Source: an uncultured Porphyromonadaceae bacterium
GTDB lineage: Bacteria; Bacteroidota; Bacteroidia; Bacteroidales; Muribaculaceae
NCBI GenBank assembly: GCA_900544305.1
Contig: UQUV01000010.1
Span: 1 to 64,000 of the forward strand
Direction: 5' to 3'
DNA length: 64,000 nt
Below the pieces are notes generated by a model. The model worked only from the letters and a program-made list of their open reading frames with translations, had not been told where the DNA came from and searched no databases. Position 1 is the first letter of the stretch; every line of letters starts with the position of its first letter. A program made the position numbers and the translations under genes. Positions 33,772-43,480 of the stretch are shown piece after piece.

Positions 33772-35639
33772 CAGAAAAGACTACAACATACCGGCAATTA
33801 TGGCTTCCAACCACAAAAAAAGAAATAGAACGACTGGGTTGGGACTATATCGACGTAATATTATTTACCGGCGATGCTTATATCGACCATCCATCAATGG
33901 GATGTGCTGTCATAGGACGTGTGTTGGAATCAAAAGGTTACCGGGTTGCCATTATTCCTCAACCCAACTGGCAGGACGATTTACGTGATTTCAAGAAGTT
34001 GGGAGCTCCCCGACTTTTCTTTGGAATTTCCGCCGGCGCTATGGATTCGATGGTCAACCACTACACTGCTGCAAGACGCAAACGAAGTGACGACGCCTAT
34101 ACGCCTAACGGTCGAGCCGGAGCCCGACCGGATTATCCGACAATTGTCTACTCACAAATCCTCAAAAAGCTGTTTCCGGAAGTACCGGTAATCGTCGGTG
34201 GTATTGAAGCCTCATTGCGCAGACTCTCCCATTACGACTATTGGCAGGACAAACTCCGTCCTTCTATCTTATTTGATGCACATGCCGACCTGCTTGTCTA
34301 TGGCATGGGAGAAAAAGCGATTGTCGAAATTACCCGACAATTAGAAACGGGGAAAAAAGTGAATGAACTCACTGACATTCCCCAAACTGCGATTATCACA
34401 AACGCAGCAGAAGCCGCGCAAGCAGCTGGCACTGACATCGTTCTTCATTCATTTGAAGAATGTCTGTCGGACAAAAAGAAACAAGCTGAAAATTTCAAGC
34501 ATATAGAAATAGAGTCCAACCGTTGGGAAAGGCACCGGCTTTGGCAAGTTCACGGCAAAAAGGCCATAAAGGTAAACCCCATGTACCCGCCAATGACCAC
34601 GGAAGAAATTGACGCATCATTTGACTTGCCATATACCCGACTGCCCCACCCGCGCTATAACGGAAAACATATTCCGGCTTACGAAATGATACGCCATTCC
34701 GTAAACATGCACCGTGGTTGTTTCGGAGGCTGTGCCTTTTGTACAATCTCAGCACACCAAGGAAAATTCATCGCGTCACGAAGCAAGCAATCTATTCTTA
34801 AAGAAGTTGAACAGATTGCAAAAATGGCAGACTTCAAAGGATATATTTCCGACTTGGGAGGCCCTTCGGCCAACATGTATCAGATGCATGGCAAAGATTT
34901 GGACAAATGCCGGAAATGCGTTCGTCCTTCTTGTCTGCACCCGCAACCATGCAAGAATCTGAACAACGACCATGCTCCGCTGTTGGATATTTATCATGCC
35001 GTAGATGCTCTTCCGGAGGTCAAAAAATCGTTTATCGGTAGCGGCGTCCGCTACGATCTGTCGATGGCCAAGCACAGCGACGAACGGGTAAATCAGACGA
35101 ATGCGCAATACAACCGCGAGCTGATAATCAAACATGTTTCCGGACGCCTGAAAGTTGCTCCCGAACACACGTCCGACCGCGTGCTCAACTGTATGCGCAA
35201 GCCGTCGTTCGACCTGTTCTACAAATTCAAACAGTTGTTCGACGAAATCAATCACAAATATGACCTTCGCCAGCAGCTGATTCCTTATTTCATTTCATCG
35301 CATCCGGCCTGCACGGAACAGGATATGGCAGAACTCGCTGTTATTACAAAGAAACTGAATTTCCACCTCGAACAGGTTCAAGATTTCACGCCGACTCCAA
35401 TGACCGTCGCATCGGAAATCTATTACACCGGCTACCATCCTTACACGCTCGAGAAAGTATATACCGCAAGAACAAAAGAAGAAAAGCAGAACCAGCGCAA
35501 ATTTTTCTTCTGGTATAAACCCGAATGCGCCCAGGACATCAGAAAATCACTCATTCGCATGAACCGTCAGGATTTGATGAATGAACTGTTCAAGAGAGAA
35601 AACAAATCATTTAAACCAAATAATACAAAAAAGAAGTAA
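33768..35639 (+). CDS. YgiQ-family radical SAM protein
   Basis: The 623 residues have the YgiQ plan: N-terminal domain with DVILFTGDAYIDHPSMG near residue 28, a central radical SAM domain with the cluster-binding motif CFGGCAFC (CxxxCxxC) near residue 318, and a C-terminal extension with QVQDFTPTPMT near 545. The cysteines bind a 4Fe-4S cluster that cleaves S-adenosylmethionine. The reaction is not known for this family. Additional cysteines in CRKCVRPSC may hold another metal. The ATGA overlap with uvrB implies coupled translation, but there is no proven repair role. Confidence 0.93.
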   Translation: MTEKTTTYRQLWLPTTKKEIERLGWDYIDVILFTGDAYIDHPSMGCAVIGRVLESKGYRVAIIPQPNWQDDLRDFKKLGAPRLFFGISAGAMDSMVNHYTAARRKRSDDAYTPNGRAGARPDYPTIVYSQILKKLFPEVPVIVGGIEASLRRLSHYDYWQDKLRPSILFDAHADLLVYGMGEKAIVEITRQLETGKKVNELTDIPQTAIITNAAEAAQAAGTDIVLHSFEECLSDKKKQAENFKHIEIESNRWERHRLWQVHGKKAIKVNPMYPPMTTEEIDASFDLPYTRLPHPRYNGKHIPAYEMIRHSVNMHRGCFGGCAFCTISAHQGKFIASRSKQSILKEVEQIAKMADFKGYISDLGGPSANMYQMHGKDLDKCRKCVRPSCLHPQPCKNLNNDHAPLLDIYHAVDALPEVKKSFIGSGVRYDLSMAKHSDERVNQTNAQYNRELIIKHVSGRLKVAPEHTSDRVLNCMRKPSFDLFYKFKQLFDEINHKYDLRQQLIPYFISSHPACTEQDMAELAVITKKLNFHLEQVQDFTPTPMTVASEIYYTGYHPYTLEKVYTARTKEEKQNQRKFFFWYKPECAQDIRKSLIRMNRQDLMNELFKRENKSFKPNNTKKK

Positions 35640-35640
35640 C

Positions 35641-37716
35641 ATGAACTATTTAAAATCTTCACTTATGATGGCTACGATTTTGGCGGCAGGAACAACAGCT
35701 TCAGCCGAACAAAATGCACTTATCAGCCGTCCCGACTTCAAAGTGGAAGACGGCAAATTCACACCCGAATTGATTGAAGCATTCGGACGTGCAAGTGACC
35801 CGCAATTGTCACCCGACAAAAAGAAGATTCTCTACAATCTTGAATTCATCAACCTCGAAGCCGACAAAGGCAACAAGGAACTTTGGGTAATGGACATTGA
35901 CGGAAAAAATGCCGTGCAACTCACCTTTACCAATGACCCGGAAGTAAATGCCGTATGGTTTAACGAAGGCAAGCAGATTGCATTCTTGTCCAAAGCTGAG
36001 AACGGCATGCAACTGTTCGTTATGGATGCTGACGGCAAAAACCGCAAACAAATCTCAAATGTTGAAAAAGGACTTTCCGGCTTCTCATTCTCTCCTGACG
36101 AAAAGAAGGTTCTATTCATCAGCAATGTCCAATATGGAAAAACGACACAGGAAATATACCCAAAACTCGACAAGGCTAACGTACACATCGTTGACGATTT
36201 GATGTACAAGCACTGGGACGAATGGGTATCCGAAATTCCTCATCCGTTTGTTGCTGATTTCGACGGAGAAAAGCTTTCAAATGTAACCGACTTACTCGAA
36301 GGCGAACCGTATGAAGCTCCTATGAAACCATTCGGAGGCATGGAGTCATTGGCATGGTCGCCCGACTCAAAACAAATCGTATACGTTTCCCGTAAAAAGA
36401 CAGGCTTGGAATATTCCCTTTCCACAAACTCTGACCTGTATCTGTATGACCTTGCTACAAAAAAGACAACCAACTTGACGGAAGGCATGATGGGATACGA
36501 CACAAACCCGGTATTCTCTCCGAAAGGCGACAAACTGGCATGGCTGTCTATGGAACATGACGGATACGAATCCGACAAAAACCGCATTTTCGTTATGGAC
36601 ATGAAGTCTGGCGAAAAAACTGACTTGACAACAGATTGGGACTACACAGCAAATACCATCACATGGAATCCTAACGGAAAAGCCATCTACTTCATCGCTC
36701 CTTATCATGGTCCATCTCCTATTTTCAGCATTGACGTAAAGTCAAAGAAAGTGACTACCGTTCAAGATGACATGTGCGACTATCAATCAGTTGTTCCGGT
36801 TGACGACAAAAAACTGATTGCACTTCGCCACTCAATTCTTTATCCTAATGAAATCTACGCAGTAGAAAAAGGCGAAGCCAAACAACTGACAAATGTCAAC
36901 ACTGAACTTTTGTCACAACTTGCACCTGTCACTGTAGAAAAACATATGGTTCCGACTACTGATGGAAAGGAAATGTTGACATGGGTTATCCTCCCTCCAA
37001 ACTTTGACAAGAACAAAAAATATCCGGCCATTCTTTACTGCCAGGGCGGTCCACAACAGGCAGTCAGCCAATTCTGGAGCTACCGCTGGAACTTCCGTCT
37101 GATGGCATCACAAGGATACGTTGTAATCGCTCCGAACCGTCGCGGTCTTCCGGGATTTGGAACAGAATGGAATGCACAGATTTCAGGCGACTATGGTGGC
37201 CAAAACATGAAAGACTATTTTGCTGCTGTCGACTATATGGCACAAAAACCCTACGTTGACAAAAACAAAATCGGTGCAACAGGCGCAAGCTACGGAGGTT
37301 TCTCAGTTTACTGGCTTGCAGGTCATCACGAAAACCGCTTTGCAGCCCTTCTCGCTCATGCAGGAATTTTCAATATGGAAACCCAATATCTTGAAACGGA
37401 AGAAATGTGGTTCGCCAACTGGGATATGGGCGGTGCCTACTGGGACAAAAACAACAAGACAGCCCAAAACACATTTGCCAACTCACCGCACAAATTTGTT
37501 GACAAATGGACAGCTCCAATCATGATTACTGTCGGAGAAAAAGACTACCGTATTCTTGCATCGCAAGGCATGATGGCCTTCAATGCTGCCAAATTGAGAG
37601 GCATTCCGACACGTATGCTTGTATATCCGGAAGAAAACCACTGGATTTTGAAGCCACAAAATGCACTTCTGTGGCAATATGAATTCTTCAAATGGTTTGA
37701 CAAATGGTTAAAATAA
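35641..37716 (+). CDS. Dipeptidyl peptidase 5-like S9 family peptidase
   Basis: An exported serine peptidase of the prolyl oligopeptidase family. The ATG at 35641 starts a clean signal peptide (about 1-22, ending ASA); a longer start inside ygiQ is unlikely. The N-terminal beta-propeller (about 40-420) contains LMYKHWDEWVSEIPHPF, close to what is known from Porphyromonas DPP5. The catalytic alpha/beta-hydrolase domain (about 430-691) has the nucleophile GASYGG, Asp in VGEKDYRI and His in EENHW. The family releases dipeptides in the periplasm for amino acid supply. It follows ygiQ by one base and ends in a strong terminator. Confidence 0.93.
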   Translation: MNYLKSSLMMATILAAGTTASAEQNALISRPDFKVEDGKFTPELIEAFGRASDPQLSPDKKKILYNLEFINLEADKGNKELWVMDIDGKNAVQLTFTNDPEVNAVWFNEGKQIAFLSKAENGMQLFVMDADGKNRKQISNVEKGLSGFSFSPDEKKVLFISNVQYGKTTQEIYPKLDKANVHIVDDLMYKHWDEWVSEIPHPFVADFDGEKLSNVTDLLEGEPYEAPMKPFGGMESLAWSPDSKQIVYVSRKKTGLEYSLSTNSDLYLYDLATKKTTNLTEGMMGYDTNPVFSPKGDKLAWLSMEHDGYESDKNRIFVMDMKSGEKTDLTTDWDYTANTITWNPNGKAIYFIAPYHGPSPIFSIDVKSKKVTTVQDDMCDYQSVVPVDDKKLIALRHSILYPNEIYAVEKGEAKQLTNVNTELLSQLAPVTVEKHMVPTTDGKEMLTWVILPPNFDKNKKYPAILYCQGGPQQAVSQFWSYRWNFRLMASQGYVVIAPNRRGLPGFGTEWNAQISGDYGGQNMKDYFAAVDYMAQKPYVDKNKIGATGASYGGFSVYWLAGHHENRFAALLAHAGIFNMETQYLETEEMWFANWDMGGAYWDKNNKTAQNTFANSPHKFVDKWTAPIMITVGEKDYRILASQGMMAFNAAKLRGIPTRMLVYPEENHWILKPQNALLWQYEFFKWFDKWLK

Positions 37717-37736
37717 TAATAACCATCCACTAATAC

Positions 37737-37775
37737 AAAGCTGTTCCCCATTTCAATTCGGGAACAGCTTTTTTT
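37737..37775 (+). terminator. Terminator of the uvrB-ygiQ-peptidase unit
   Basis: A 12-bp perfect stem (37737-37748 with 37760-37771) continues into a run of seven or more T. Confidence 0.9.
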
Positions 37776-37871
37776 ATTGAAACCCATTGAAAATTAATGT
37801 TTTTCTTTCGTATTTGACAAATTATTTGTATCTTCGCGAAGTTTTTTGGTTTAATATATTTTATACATTTT

Positions 37872-39632
37872 ATGATTAATAGATTATTTAAAGGGAGTTT
37901 TCTATTAACCTCTTTATCATTATCAGTATTAGGGTTTGTTGCCTGTGACGAAAATTATGACCTTTCTAAAGGTGTTTCTACGGAAATGAGTATCGGTGGT
38001 TCAATGTCTATTCCAGTCGGACAGACTGATAAATTGACATTATCCGAAGTAATCGAAACCAATGACGACATTACGGTTGACGAAAATGGAGCCTATGCCA
38101 TCCAAAAAAACGGTTCCTTGGATGTTAACATTCCAAGCGTCGATCCCATTACTATTACAGGAATCACTCCTGAACCTGTCGTTGTTGACATCGACACGGA
38201 ACAAGGAACTTCACGCCAGTTGGCACCTGCTGCCGGAACAAACAGCATAACAGTTCCTTTGAACTATGAATTGGAAATAAGCAGTATTGAAGATATCCCA
38301 TCAGAAATCCTCGATTTGATTTCCGTAAATTTTGAAACAGTAGAATCTACAATTAAACTTGTACTGACTCAAGGTTCAATACCAGCAAGCGATGTATTGA
38401 AAAAAGCTGAATTGCGGAATTTCAAACTGAAATTACCTGAATTTATTGAACTTGGACCGGGTCTTAACTTTTTTGACTATAACACCAATACAATTGTCCT
38501 TAATCAGGAAATTACATCCGGTGAAATTGCGCTCAACCTCCCGATTTCTGCCATTCGTGACATTGCCGCAAGCATTTCAAACGGGAAAATCGAATTGAGC
38601 GGAAAAGTTGTTTGTAGCGGAGAACTTTACTGTGAATTCTATGACACTCCTCAAAATTCTCCACGCCGCACAGCAAACGGAAAAGAAACGAATTTGCAAC
38701 TGACAACTTATTTCGATGTACCTGAAATTGAAGTAAATTCCGTTGAAGGTATTTTTGATGCAGACATCACAATCGATTCCCAAGTTCTCAGTCTTGGAGA
38801 AATTCCGGAAGCGCTGACAGACGATAACACTCAAATCAACCTCAACAATGTTGCAACAACATTTGAAATAACGAACCCGACAGGTGTTCCGTTTGTAATT
38901 GATTTGAACTTTGTGGCACTCAACAGCGAAAACCAACAAATCAACCAAACGGTAGATTTATCTGTGAATGTGCCGGCTGCAATTGATTTCAACACTCCAA
39001 AAACTACAAAATACTACATCACTAACTCCGCATCGGCTGTTGCTCCTGATGGCTACGAAAAGATTCTCTGCGAGAACTTGGGCAAACTGATCAACCAAAT
39101 TCCGAACAGTATTCAAATCACACCTTCAGTCAACACCGTAAAAACTGAAGTAAGTTTCTTTGAACTGAACAAAGCATATGATACCAAAGCAAGTTATGAT
39201 GTTGCTCTCCCATTTGATTTTGGACCAAATTCGCAAATCAACTACACAGAAACAATCGACAATATTCACAAGGATTTAAGCGATGTTTCCGACTACATCA
39301 ATGAAATGGTTGTCACTGCGGAAATTGAAAATACAATTCCAATGCGTCTGCAATTAAACGCAACGCCTTACGACCTCAATGGTCTTGACATGAGTGACCG
39401 TCTGGAAATTTCTCAAGACATCATTATTGAAGCAGGAAACGACAACGCCCCGACACAAACAACAACCATCATCATTAAAGAAAAGACAAAAGGCGCGTTG
39501 GCAGAACTGGATAAAGTTGACCTAAACATCAAAGGCAACACGCAGGAAGCTCAAACAATCCTTAAACCGACACAATACGTGTTGATTAAACTGAATGCAA
39601 AATTGCCGAACGGCATTAATGTAGAATTTTAA
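37872..39632 (+). CDS. Large lipoprotein of unknown function
   Basis: The signal peptide ends in the lipobox GFVAC (Cys25) followed by D-E-N, an acidic start often seen in surface-exported lipoproteins of Bacteroidota. The mature 560 residues are rich in Thr, Ile, Asn and Val, with a repeated beta-strand feel, and no domain that I recognise. They look extracellular or periplasmic. It is 17 bases before the DUF5723 outer-membrane protein, so the two probably work together. A -7-like TATCTTCG lies about 35 bases upstream of the start codon. The protein is acidic and cysteine-poor, consistent with surface exposure. Confidence 0.8.
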   Translation: MINRLFKGSFLLTSLSLSVLGFVACDENYDLSKGVSTEMSIGGSMSIPVGQTDKLTLSEVIETNDDITVDENGAYAIQKNGSLDVNIPSVDPITITGITPEPVVVDIDTEQGTSRQLAPAAGTNSITVPLNYELEISSIEDIPSEILDLISVNFETVESTIKLVLTQGSIPASDVLKKAELRNFKLKLPEFIELGPGLNFFDYNTNTIVLNQEITSGEIALNLPISAIRDIAASISNGKIELSGKVVCSGELYCEFYDTPQNSPRRTANGKETNLQLTTYFDVPEIEVNSVEGIFDADITIDSQVLSLGEIPEALTDDNTQINLNNVATTFEITNPTGVPFVIDLNFVALNSENQQINQTVDLSVNVPAAIDFNTPKTTKYYITNSASAVAPDGYEKILCENLGKLINQIPNSIQITPSVNTVKTEVSFFELNKAYDTKASYDVALPFDFGPNSQINYTETIDNIHKDLSDVSDYINEMVVTAEIENTIPMRLQLNATPYDLNGLDMSDRLEISQDIIIEAGNDNAPTQTTTIIIKEKTKGALAELDKVDLNIKGNTQEAQTILKPTQYVLIKLNAKLPNGINVEF

Positions 39633-39649
39633 CAGTTCAAGAACTAACA

Positions 39650-41017
39650 ATGAAAGCTATTCTTAAATATATTTTGGCAGCAGTAACACTGCCAATATCT
39701 TTGTCTGCGTTTGCTCAAAGCGCACACTCCTCCTATTTCTTGGAGAATATGACTTATCGTCAGAATATGAACCCGGCATTTGCACCGGACTTCAACTATG
39801 TCAATATCCCGGCTTTGGGCGGTATTCAACTGGGAATGAATTCCAATGTCGGATTGGGAAGCTTCCTCTTTCCGCAAAACGATGAAATGGTTACAGGTCT
39901 GAATTCAAGCATTTCTCCGGACGAGTTTTTAGGCAAACTCAACAAGAACAATATCATGGAGCTTGACCTGCGCATAAACATCTTGTCTTTCGGTTTTGCA
40001 CAGTGGGGAGGTTTTAATACATTCAGCGTCAGCACACGTTCAAATGTTGGAGCCTATCTGCCTTACGAATTGTTCGAATTTGCCAAAATCGGACAAATTG
40101 ACGGAGCACCGACCGAATATGACATCAATAATATACGCGTTAACACAAGCAACTACGCTGAAATCGCACTTGGCCACAGCAGAAACATAACCGATCGCCT
40201 GAGCGTTGGTGCCAAACTGAAAGTTCTTGCCGGTATTTTAAACACAGATGCTGAAATTTCTAACCTGAATGTTTATATGTCAGGAGAGAAATGGCAAATC
40301 AAAGAAAGTGGAAAAATATTTTCTTCCAACAGCATGAACGTGAAGTTCAAAGAAAATGGAGAAATTGATAATTTCTCTACATCATTTGGTGTTGACGGAT
40401 TCGGCTTAGGTCTGGACTTGGGTGCTTCCTATAAATTGCTGGACAACCTCACGCTATCTGCTGCAATTACCGATATAGGTTTTATTTCATGGAAAGGAGA
40501 AGAAGCGTTGGCAAATCCGGAACCATTCGTATTTGACGGATTCTCCAATATTGGAGGAGAAGATCCGACAACCGGCGAGTCTTCAATTGATTCTGAAATC
40601 GACCAAATTGAAGAAGATTTGAAAGGACTGACCCGTTTCTCACAAGAACAGCAAGTCAGCAAAAGCCAGACACTGACAACAACCCTCAATGTCGGTGCAG
40701 AATATGGCATATTGAATAACAAAATATCTTTCGGTCTTTTGTCTTCTACACGTTTTGGTATGCCGATTGTATGGTCAGAAGTTATGGCTGCTGCCAATTT
40801 CCGCCCCACCTCATGGTTTAACGCAACGATAAACGGGAACTTCTCCAACATTAGACAATCAATGGGTGTTATGTTGAATTTCTGTCCTAAGGGATTCAAT
40901 TTCTTTATTGGCAGTGACTATATACCATTCAAATATTCGAAGGAAGGCATACCTTTATATAATGCCAAATTCAACCTTTTATTTGGCATGAGCTTCACGT
41001 TCAATCATAAAGGATAA
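39650..41017 (+). CDS. DUF5723 outer-membrane beta-barrel protein
   Basis: A signal peptide (about 1-22, ending AFAQS) is followed by 430 residues of alternating polar/apolar strands with many Gly and aromatic residues. The start of the mature part, YFLENMTYRQNMNPAFAP, is the DUF5723 hallmark and is similar in style to the PorP/SprF proteins of Bacteroidota, which also start with a short NPAF-type motif. The C-terminus LLFGMSFTFNHKG fits a final barrel strand. Function is not established. Pairing with the upstream lipoprotein suggests a surface complex. Confidence 0.85.
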   Translation: MKAILKYILAAVTLPISLSAFAQSAHSSYFLENMTYRQNMNPAFAPDFNYVNIPALGGIQLGMNSNVGLGSFLFPQNDEMVTGLNSSISPDEFLGKLNKNNIMELDLRINILSFGFAQWGGFNTFSVSTRSNVGAYLPYELFEFAKIGQIDGAPTEYDINNIRVNTSNYAEIALGHSRNITDRLSVGAKLKVLAGILNTDAEISNLNVYMSGEKWQIKESGKIFSSNSMNVKFKENGEIDNFSTSFGVDGFGLGLDLGASYKLLDNLTLSAAITDIGFISWKGEEALANPEPFVFDGFSNIGGEDPTTGESSIDSEIDQIEEDLKGLTRFSQEQQVSKSQTLTTTLNVGAEYGILNNKISFGLLSSTRFGMPIVWSEVMAAANFRPTSWFNATINGNFSNIRQSMGVMLNFCPKGFNFFIGSDYIPFKYSKEGIPLYNAKFNLLFGMSFTFNHKG

Positions 41018-41049
41018 TCCTGTTGCCTGACTTTAATTCGGCAAAACAA

Positions 41050-41095
41050 TATATCCCGGCTACAGAAACAGACTGCAGCCGGGATATACTTTTTA
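41050..41095 (+). terminator. Terminator of the lipoprotein-DUF5723 unit
   Basis: A 12-bp stem (41050-41061 with 41077-41088) is followed by CTTTTT on the plus strand. Confidence 0.85.
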
Positions 41096-41102
41096 AAGGA
41101 AC

Positions 41103-41131
41103 AAAAAAGGCCAGAACTCATACGGGCCTTT
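41103..41131 (-). terminator. Terminator of the murein-peptide recycling operon
   Basis: AAAGGCC / GGCCTTT arms (41106-41112 with 41125-41131) are followed on the minus strand by TTTTTTG. It serves the convergent epimerase gene. Confidence 0.8.
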
Positions 41132-41151
41132 AATATTTTTCGGAATATCGG

Positions 41152-42279
41152 TTACAACGGTTTTACTCCAATACCCGGAAGATCATACAATGTGACTTTA
41201 CCGTCCACGATTTTCACACCATCAAAACAGTCATTCGAAATCAAAAGATTTCCATCAAGGTCAGCCCAATCCACCATAGGAGAAAGTTGTGCCGCAGCAC
41301 TGATTGCGCAAGATGTTTCTGTCATACAGCCCAACATCACTTTCATACCTAATGAACGCGCCAGAACAGCCATCTTATATGCCTCGTGCATACCTGTACT
41401 CTTCATCAACTTAATGTTAATGCCGTCGTAAGCATCTTTGGCACGCATCACATCCGGCAGACGCTGCAAAAACTCATCTGCAATAATCGGCAGAGGAGAA
41501 CGTTCTTTCAACCATGCAGTTTCGTCAATCATTTCTTTCGGGAACGGCTGTTCAACAAACAGACAGTTGCGCTCTTTCAACCAATGACACATCTCCAATG
41601 CCTGTTCCTTGCTATTCCAACCCTGGTTAGCATCAACACAAATCGGACGATCGGTTTTTGAGCGGATAATTTCAACCAATTCCTTATCGTTATCCAAACC
41701 CATCTTTACTTTCAGCACTTTATAAGGAGCCGCCTCATCAACCTTTTGACGGACAACTTCGGCCGTATCAATACCGATAGTAAACGATGTGTTTGGAGCC
41801 TTTTCCGGAGAAAGTCCCCAAATCTTATACCATGGCTGCCCCATAATTTTGCCAAGCAAATCATGTAAAGCAATATCGACAGATGCCTTTGCCGCTCTAT
41901 TGTCCGGAGCAACGCTATCAACATAAGCCAAAATTTCTTCAATTCTGAAAGGATCTGTAAATTGAGCTAAATCCAATTGTCCCAAGAATTTTGTTACAGA
42001 TTCTATTGACTCTCCCAAATATGGCGGCATGGAAGCCTCGCCATAACCAATAATTCCGTCGTATTCCAACTGAACAAGTACATCAGGAGTAGTTGTACGA
42101 CTGCTCTTAGCCAAATTAAAAGCATGTCGCAATGTCAGTTCATATGGTTTAAATGACAAATTCAAATGTCCGCTTTTTGCTGTTTTACGAGTAGCCTCCC
42201 CTGCACAAGAAATAGAAATCGGGGATGAAACGGCCAGCAGTCCAAGAGCCGTTCCTTTTAAAAATTTTCTTCGGTCCAT
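41152..42279 (-). CDS. Dipeptide epimerase (L-Ala-D/L-Glu type), exported
   Basis: An enolase-superfamily enzyme that epimerises the Glu of L-Ala-D-Glu released from peptidoglycan. The N-terminus MDRRKFLKGTALGLL has a Tat-like RRKFLK motif and the segment SISCAG may act as a lipobox, so it appears to be exported, unlike E. coli YcjG. The barrel (about 150-370) has the acid/base Lys in VLKVKMG, metal ligands in CVDANQGW, VEQPF and IADE, and the second Lys in INIKLMKS. It is the last gene of a three-gene set with NlpC/P60 and transglutaminase enzymes. Specificity is inferred from that context. Confidence 0.93.
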   Translation of the reverse strand: MDRRKFLKGTALGLLAVSSPISISCAGEATRKTAKSGHLNLSFKPYELTLRHAFNLAKSSRTTTPDVLVQLEYDGIIGYGEASMPPYLGESIESVTKFLGQLDLAQFTDPFRIEEILAYVDSVAPDNRAAKASVDIALHDLLGKIMGQPWYKIWGLSPEKAPNTSFTIGIDTAEVVRQKVDEAAPYKVLKVKMGLDNDKELVEIIRSKTDRPICVDANQGWNSKEQALEMCHWLKERNCLFVEQPFPKEMIDETAWLKERSPLPIIADEFLQRLPDVMRAKDAYDGINIKLMKSTGMHEAYKMAVLARSLGMKVMLGCMTETSCAISAAAQLSPMVDWADLDGNLLISNDCFDGVKIVDGKVTLYDLPGIGVKPL

Positions 42280-42304
42280 AGTTTTATGTTATTTTTCGAA
42301 TATT

Positions 42305-43462
42305 CTAAAAATACCAGGGATGTTCTTTTACTTTGACAATACCTTTTGTTCCAATTTCTCCATTGATACGCGACATTGACAGATAGGTATAGTCTATAAA
42401 ATTATCATCTTTCGGATTCATACTGTTCAACTTCACACGGCCGGAACTGTGGATAAATTTTCCGTCATTAAGATACATGGCGACATGTGTCACACGACCG
42501 TTTTTGTTTCCTATAAAAATAAGGTCACCCGGCTGTGCTTTCTCTGCCCAATCCTTACATTCATATTTCAATCCTGTCAATGCCTGCTGGGAAGCATCAC
42601 GCTGAAGAATAATGCCGTTTGCAAAATACGAAGTTTTAACGAAACCTGAACAGTCGATGGATTTAACGGATGTTCCACCCCACAGATAAGGAGTACCCAT
42701 CATGCGGAATGCCGTTTTGCGAATCAGTTCGAAATTAAAATCCTGGTCTGCCCAATCCGAAAATTCAGCAACATCCTGAACACGGGCATAGCCTGTTCGT
42801 CCGTCAGGTAACGACAATTCTATAAAATCGCCTTTAGCTGACTTGAATTCAAGAATATTGCCCAACACAAGGTCAGATACCACATTGCCTTCATCGACAT
42901 CCGGATTGGCAAAGAGCGTAGCCTGATAAGCCGTAACGACGTATCGCTTCGAAGTTTTCCAATCGGAAAATTCTTTTTCTGTCATCAGTTCAAGAGAGCC
43001 GGCAGTCATATATCCAATATAATTATCCGGAGTCTGCACACGATAGAAATCAGAAACCTTATCCAATACCTTCATCGGTGTTCCCATGATGGCCTGCGAT
43101 GCGAGTTCTGCAGCATTACGCGGGTCATACCGCAAACAGGCAACGGATATCGTAACAACAGCCCATTTATCCTCACCAATCTTTTCCGACGGCAACACTG
43201 CTATTTTATCATCATACTTTATTCCGGCTTTTTTAAATTCCTTCAAAAGTTCTTTTTTTGCACCGGCATTGTCGGTTTCACCGACAAGCTCCACAAGACC
43301 ATTTTGATTTTTGGCTTCCACTTTCCAAACTGCAACCCGAGTATCAGGTGCATATTTGGCTTTCATCTCTTTTATCAATTGTTCCGGAGATTCAGCCGAT
43401 GCAACAAATGTCATAAATGCTGCACAAAACAGAGCAAATACAGGCTTAAAATGTAGGTTCAT
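42305..43462 (-). CDS. NlpC/P60 (C40) murein-peptide endopeptidase with SH3-type domains
   Basis: The 385-residue exported enzyme (signal peptide about 1-22) has N-terminal SH3-like domains (about 60-240) and a C-terminal NlpC/P60 domain (about 250-375) with GTPYLWGGTSVKSIDCSGF (catalytic Cys) and VTHVAMYL (His). It resembles the YkfC / dipeptidyl-peptidase VI type that frees L-Ala-D-Glu by cutting the gamma-D-Glu-diamino acid bond. The next gene encodes the epimerase for that product, so the set forms a recycling pathway. It is 18 bases downstream of the transglutaminase gene. Confidence 0.94.
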   Translation of the reverse strand: MNLHFKPVFALFCAAFMTFVASAESPEQLIKEMKAKYAPDTRVAVWKVEAKNQNGLVELVGETDNAGAKKELLKEFKKAGIKYDDKIAVLPSEKIGEDKWAVVTISVACLRYDPRNAAELASQAIMGTPMKVLDKVSDFYRVQTPDNYIGYMTAGSLELMTEKEFSDWKTSKRYVVTAYQATLFANPDVDEGNVVSDLVLGNILEFKSAKGDFIELSLPDGRTGYARVQDVAEFSDWADQDFNFELIRKTAFRMMGTPYLWGGTSVKSIDCSGFVKTSYFANGIILQRDASQQALTGLKYECKDWAEKAQPGDLIFIGNKNGRVTHVAMYLNDGKFIHSSGRVKLNSMNPKDDNFIDYTYLSMSRINGEIGTKGIVKVKEHPWYF

Positions 43463-43480
43463 TATAGTTATGTTTTATGG

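Noticed and set aside
42448..42456. Reverse DnaA box inside the NlpC/P60 gene
   Set aside because: Isolated, inside a gene, with no neighbours of the same type.
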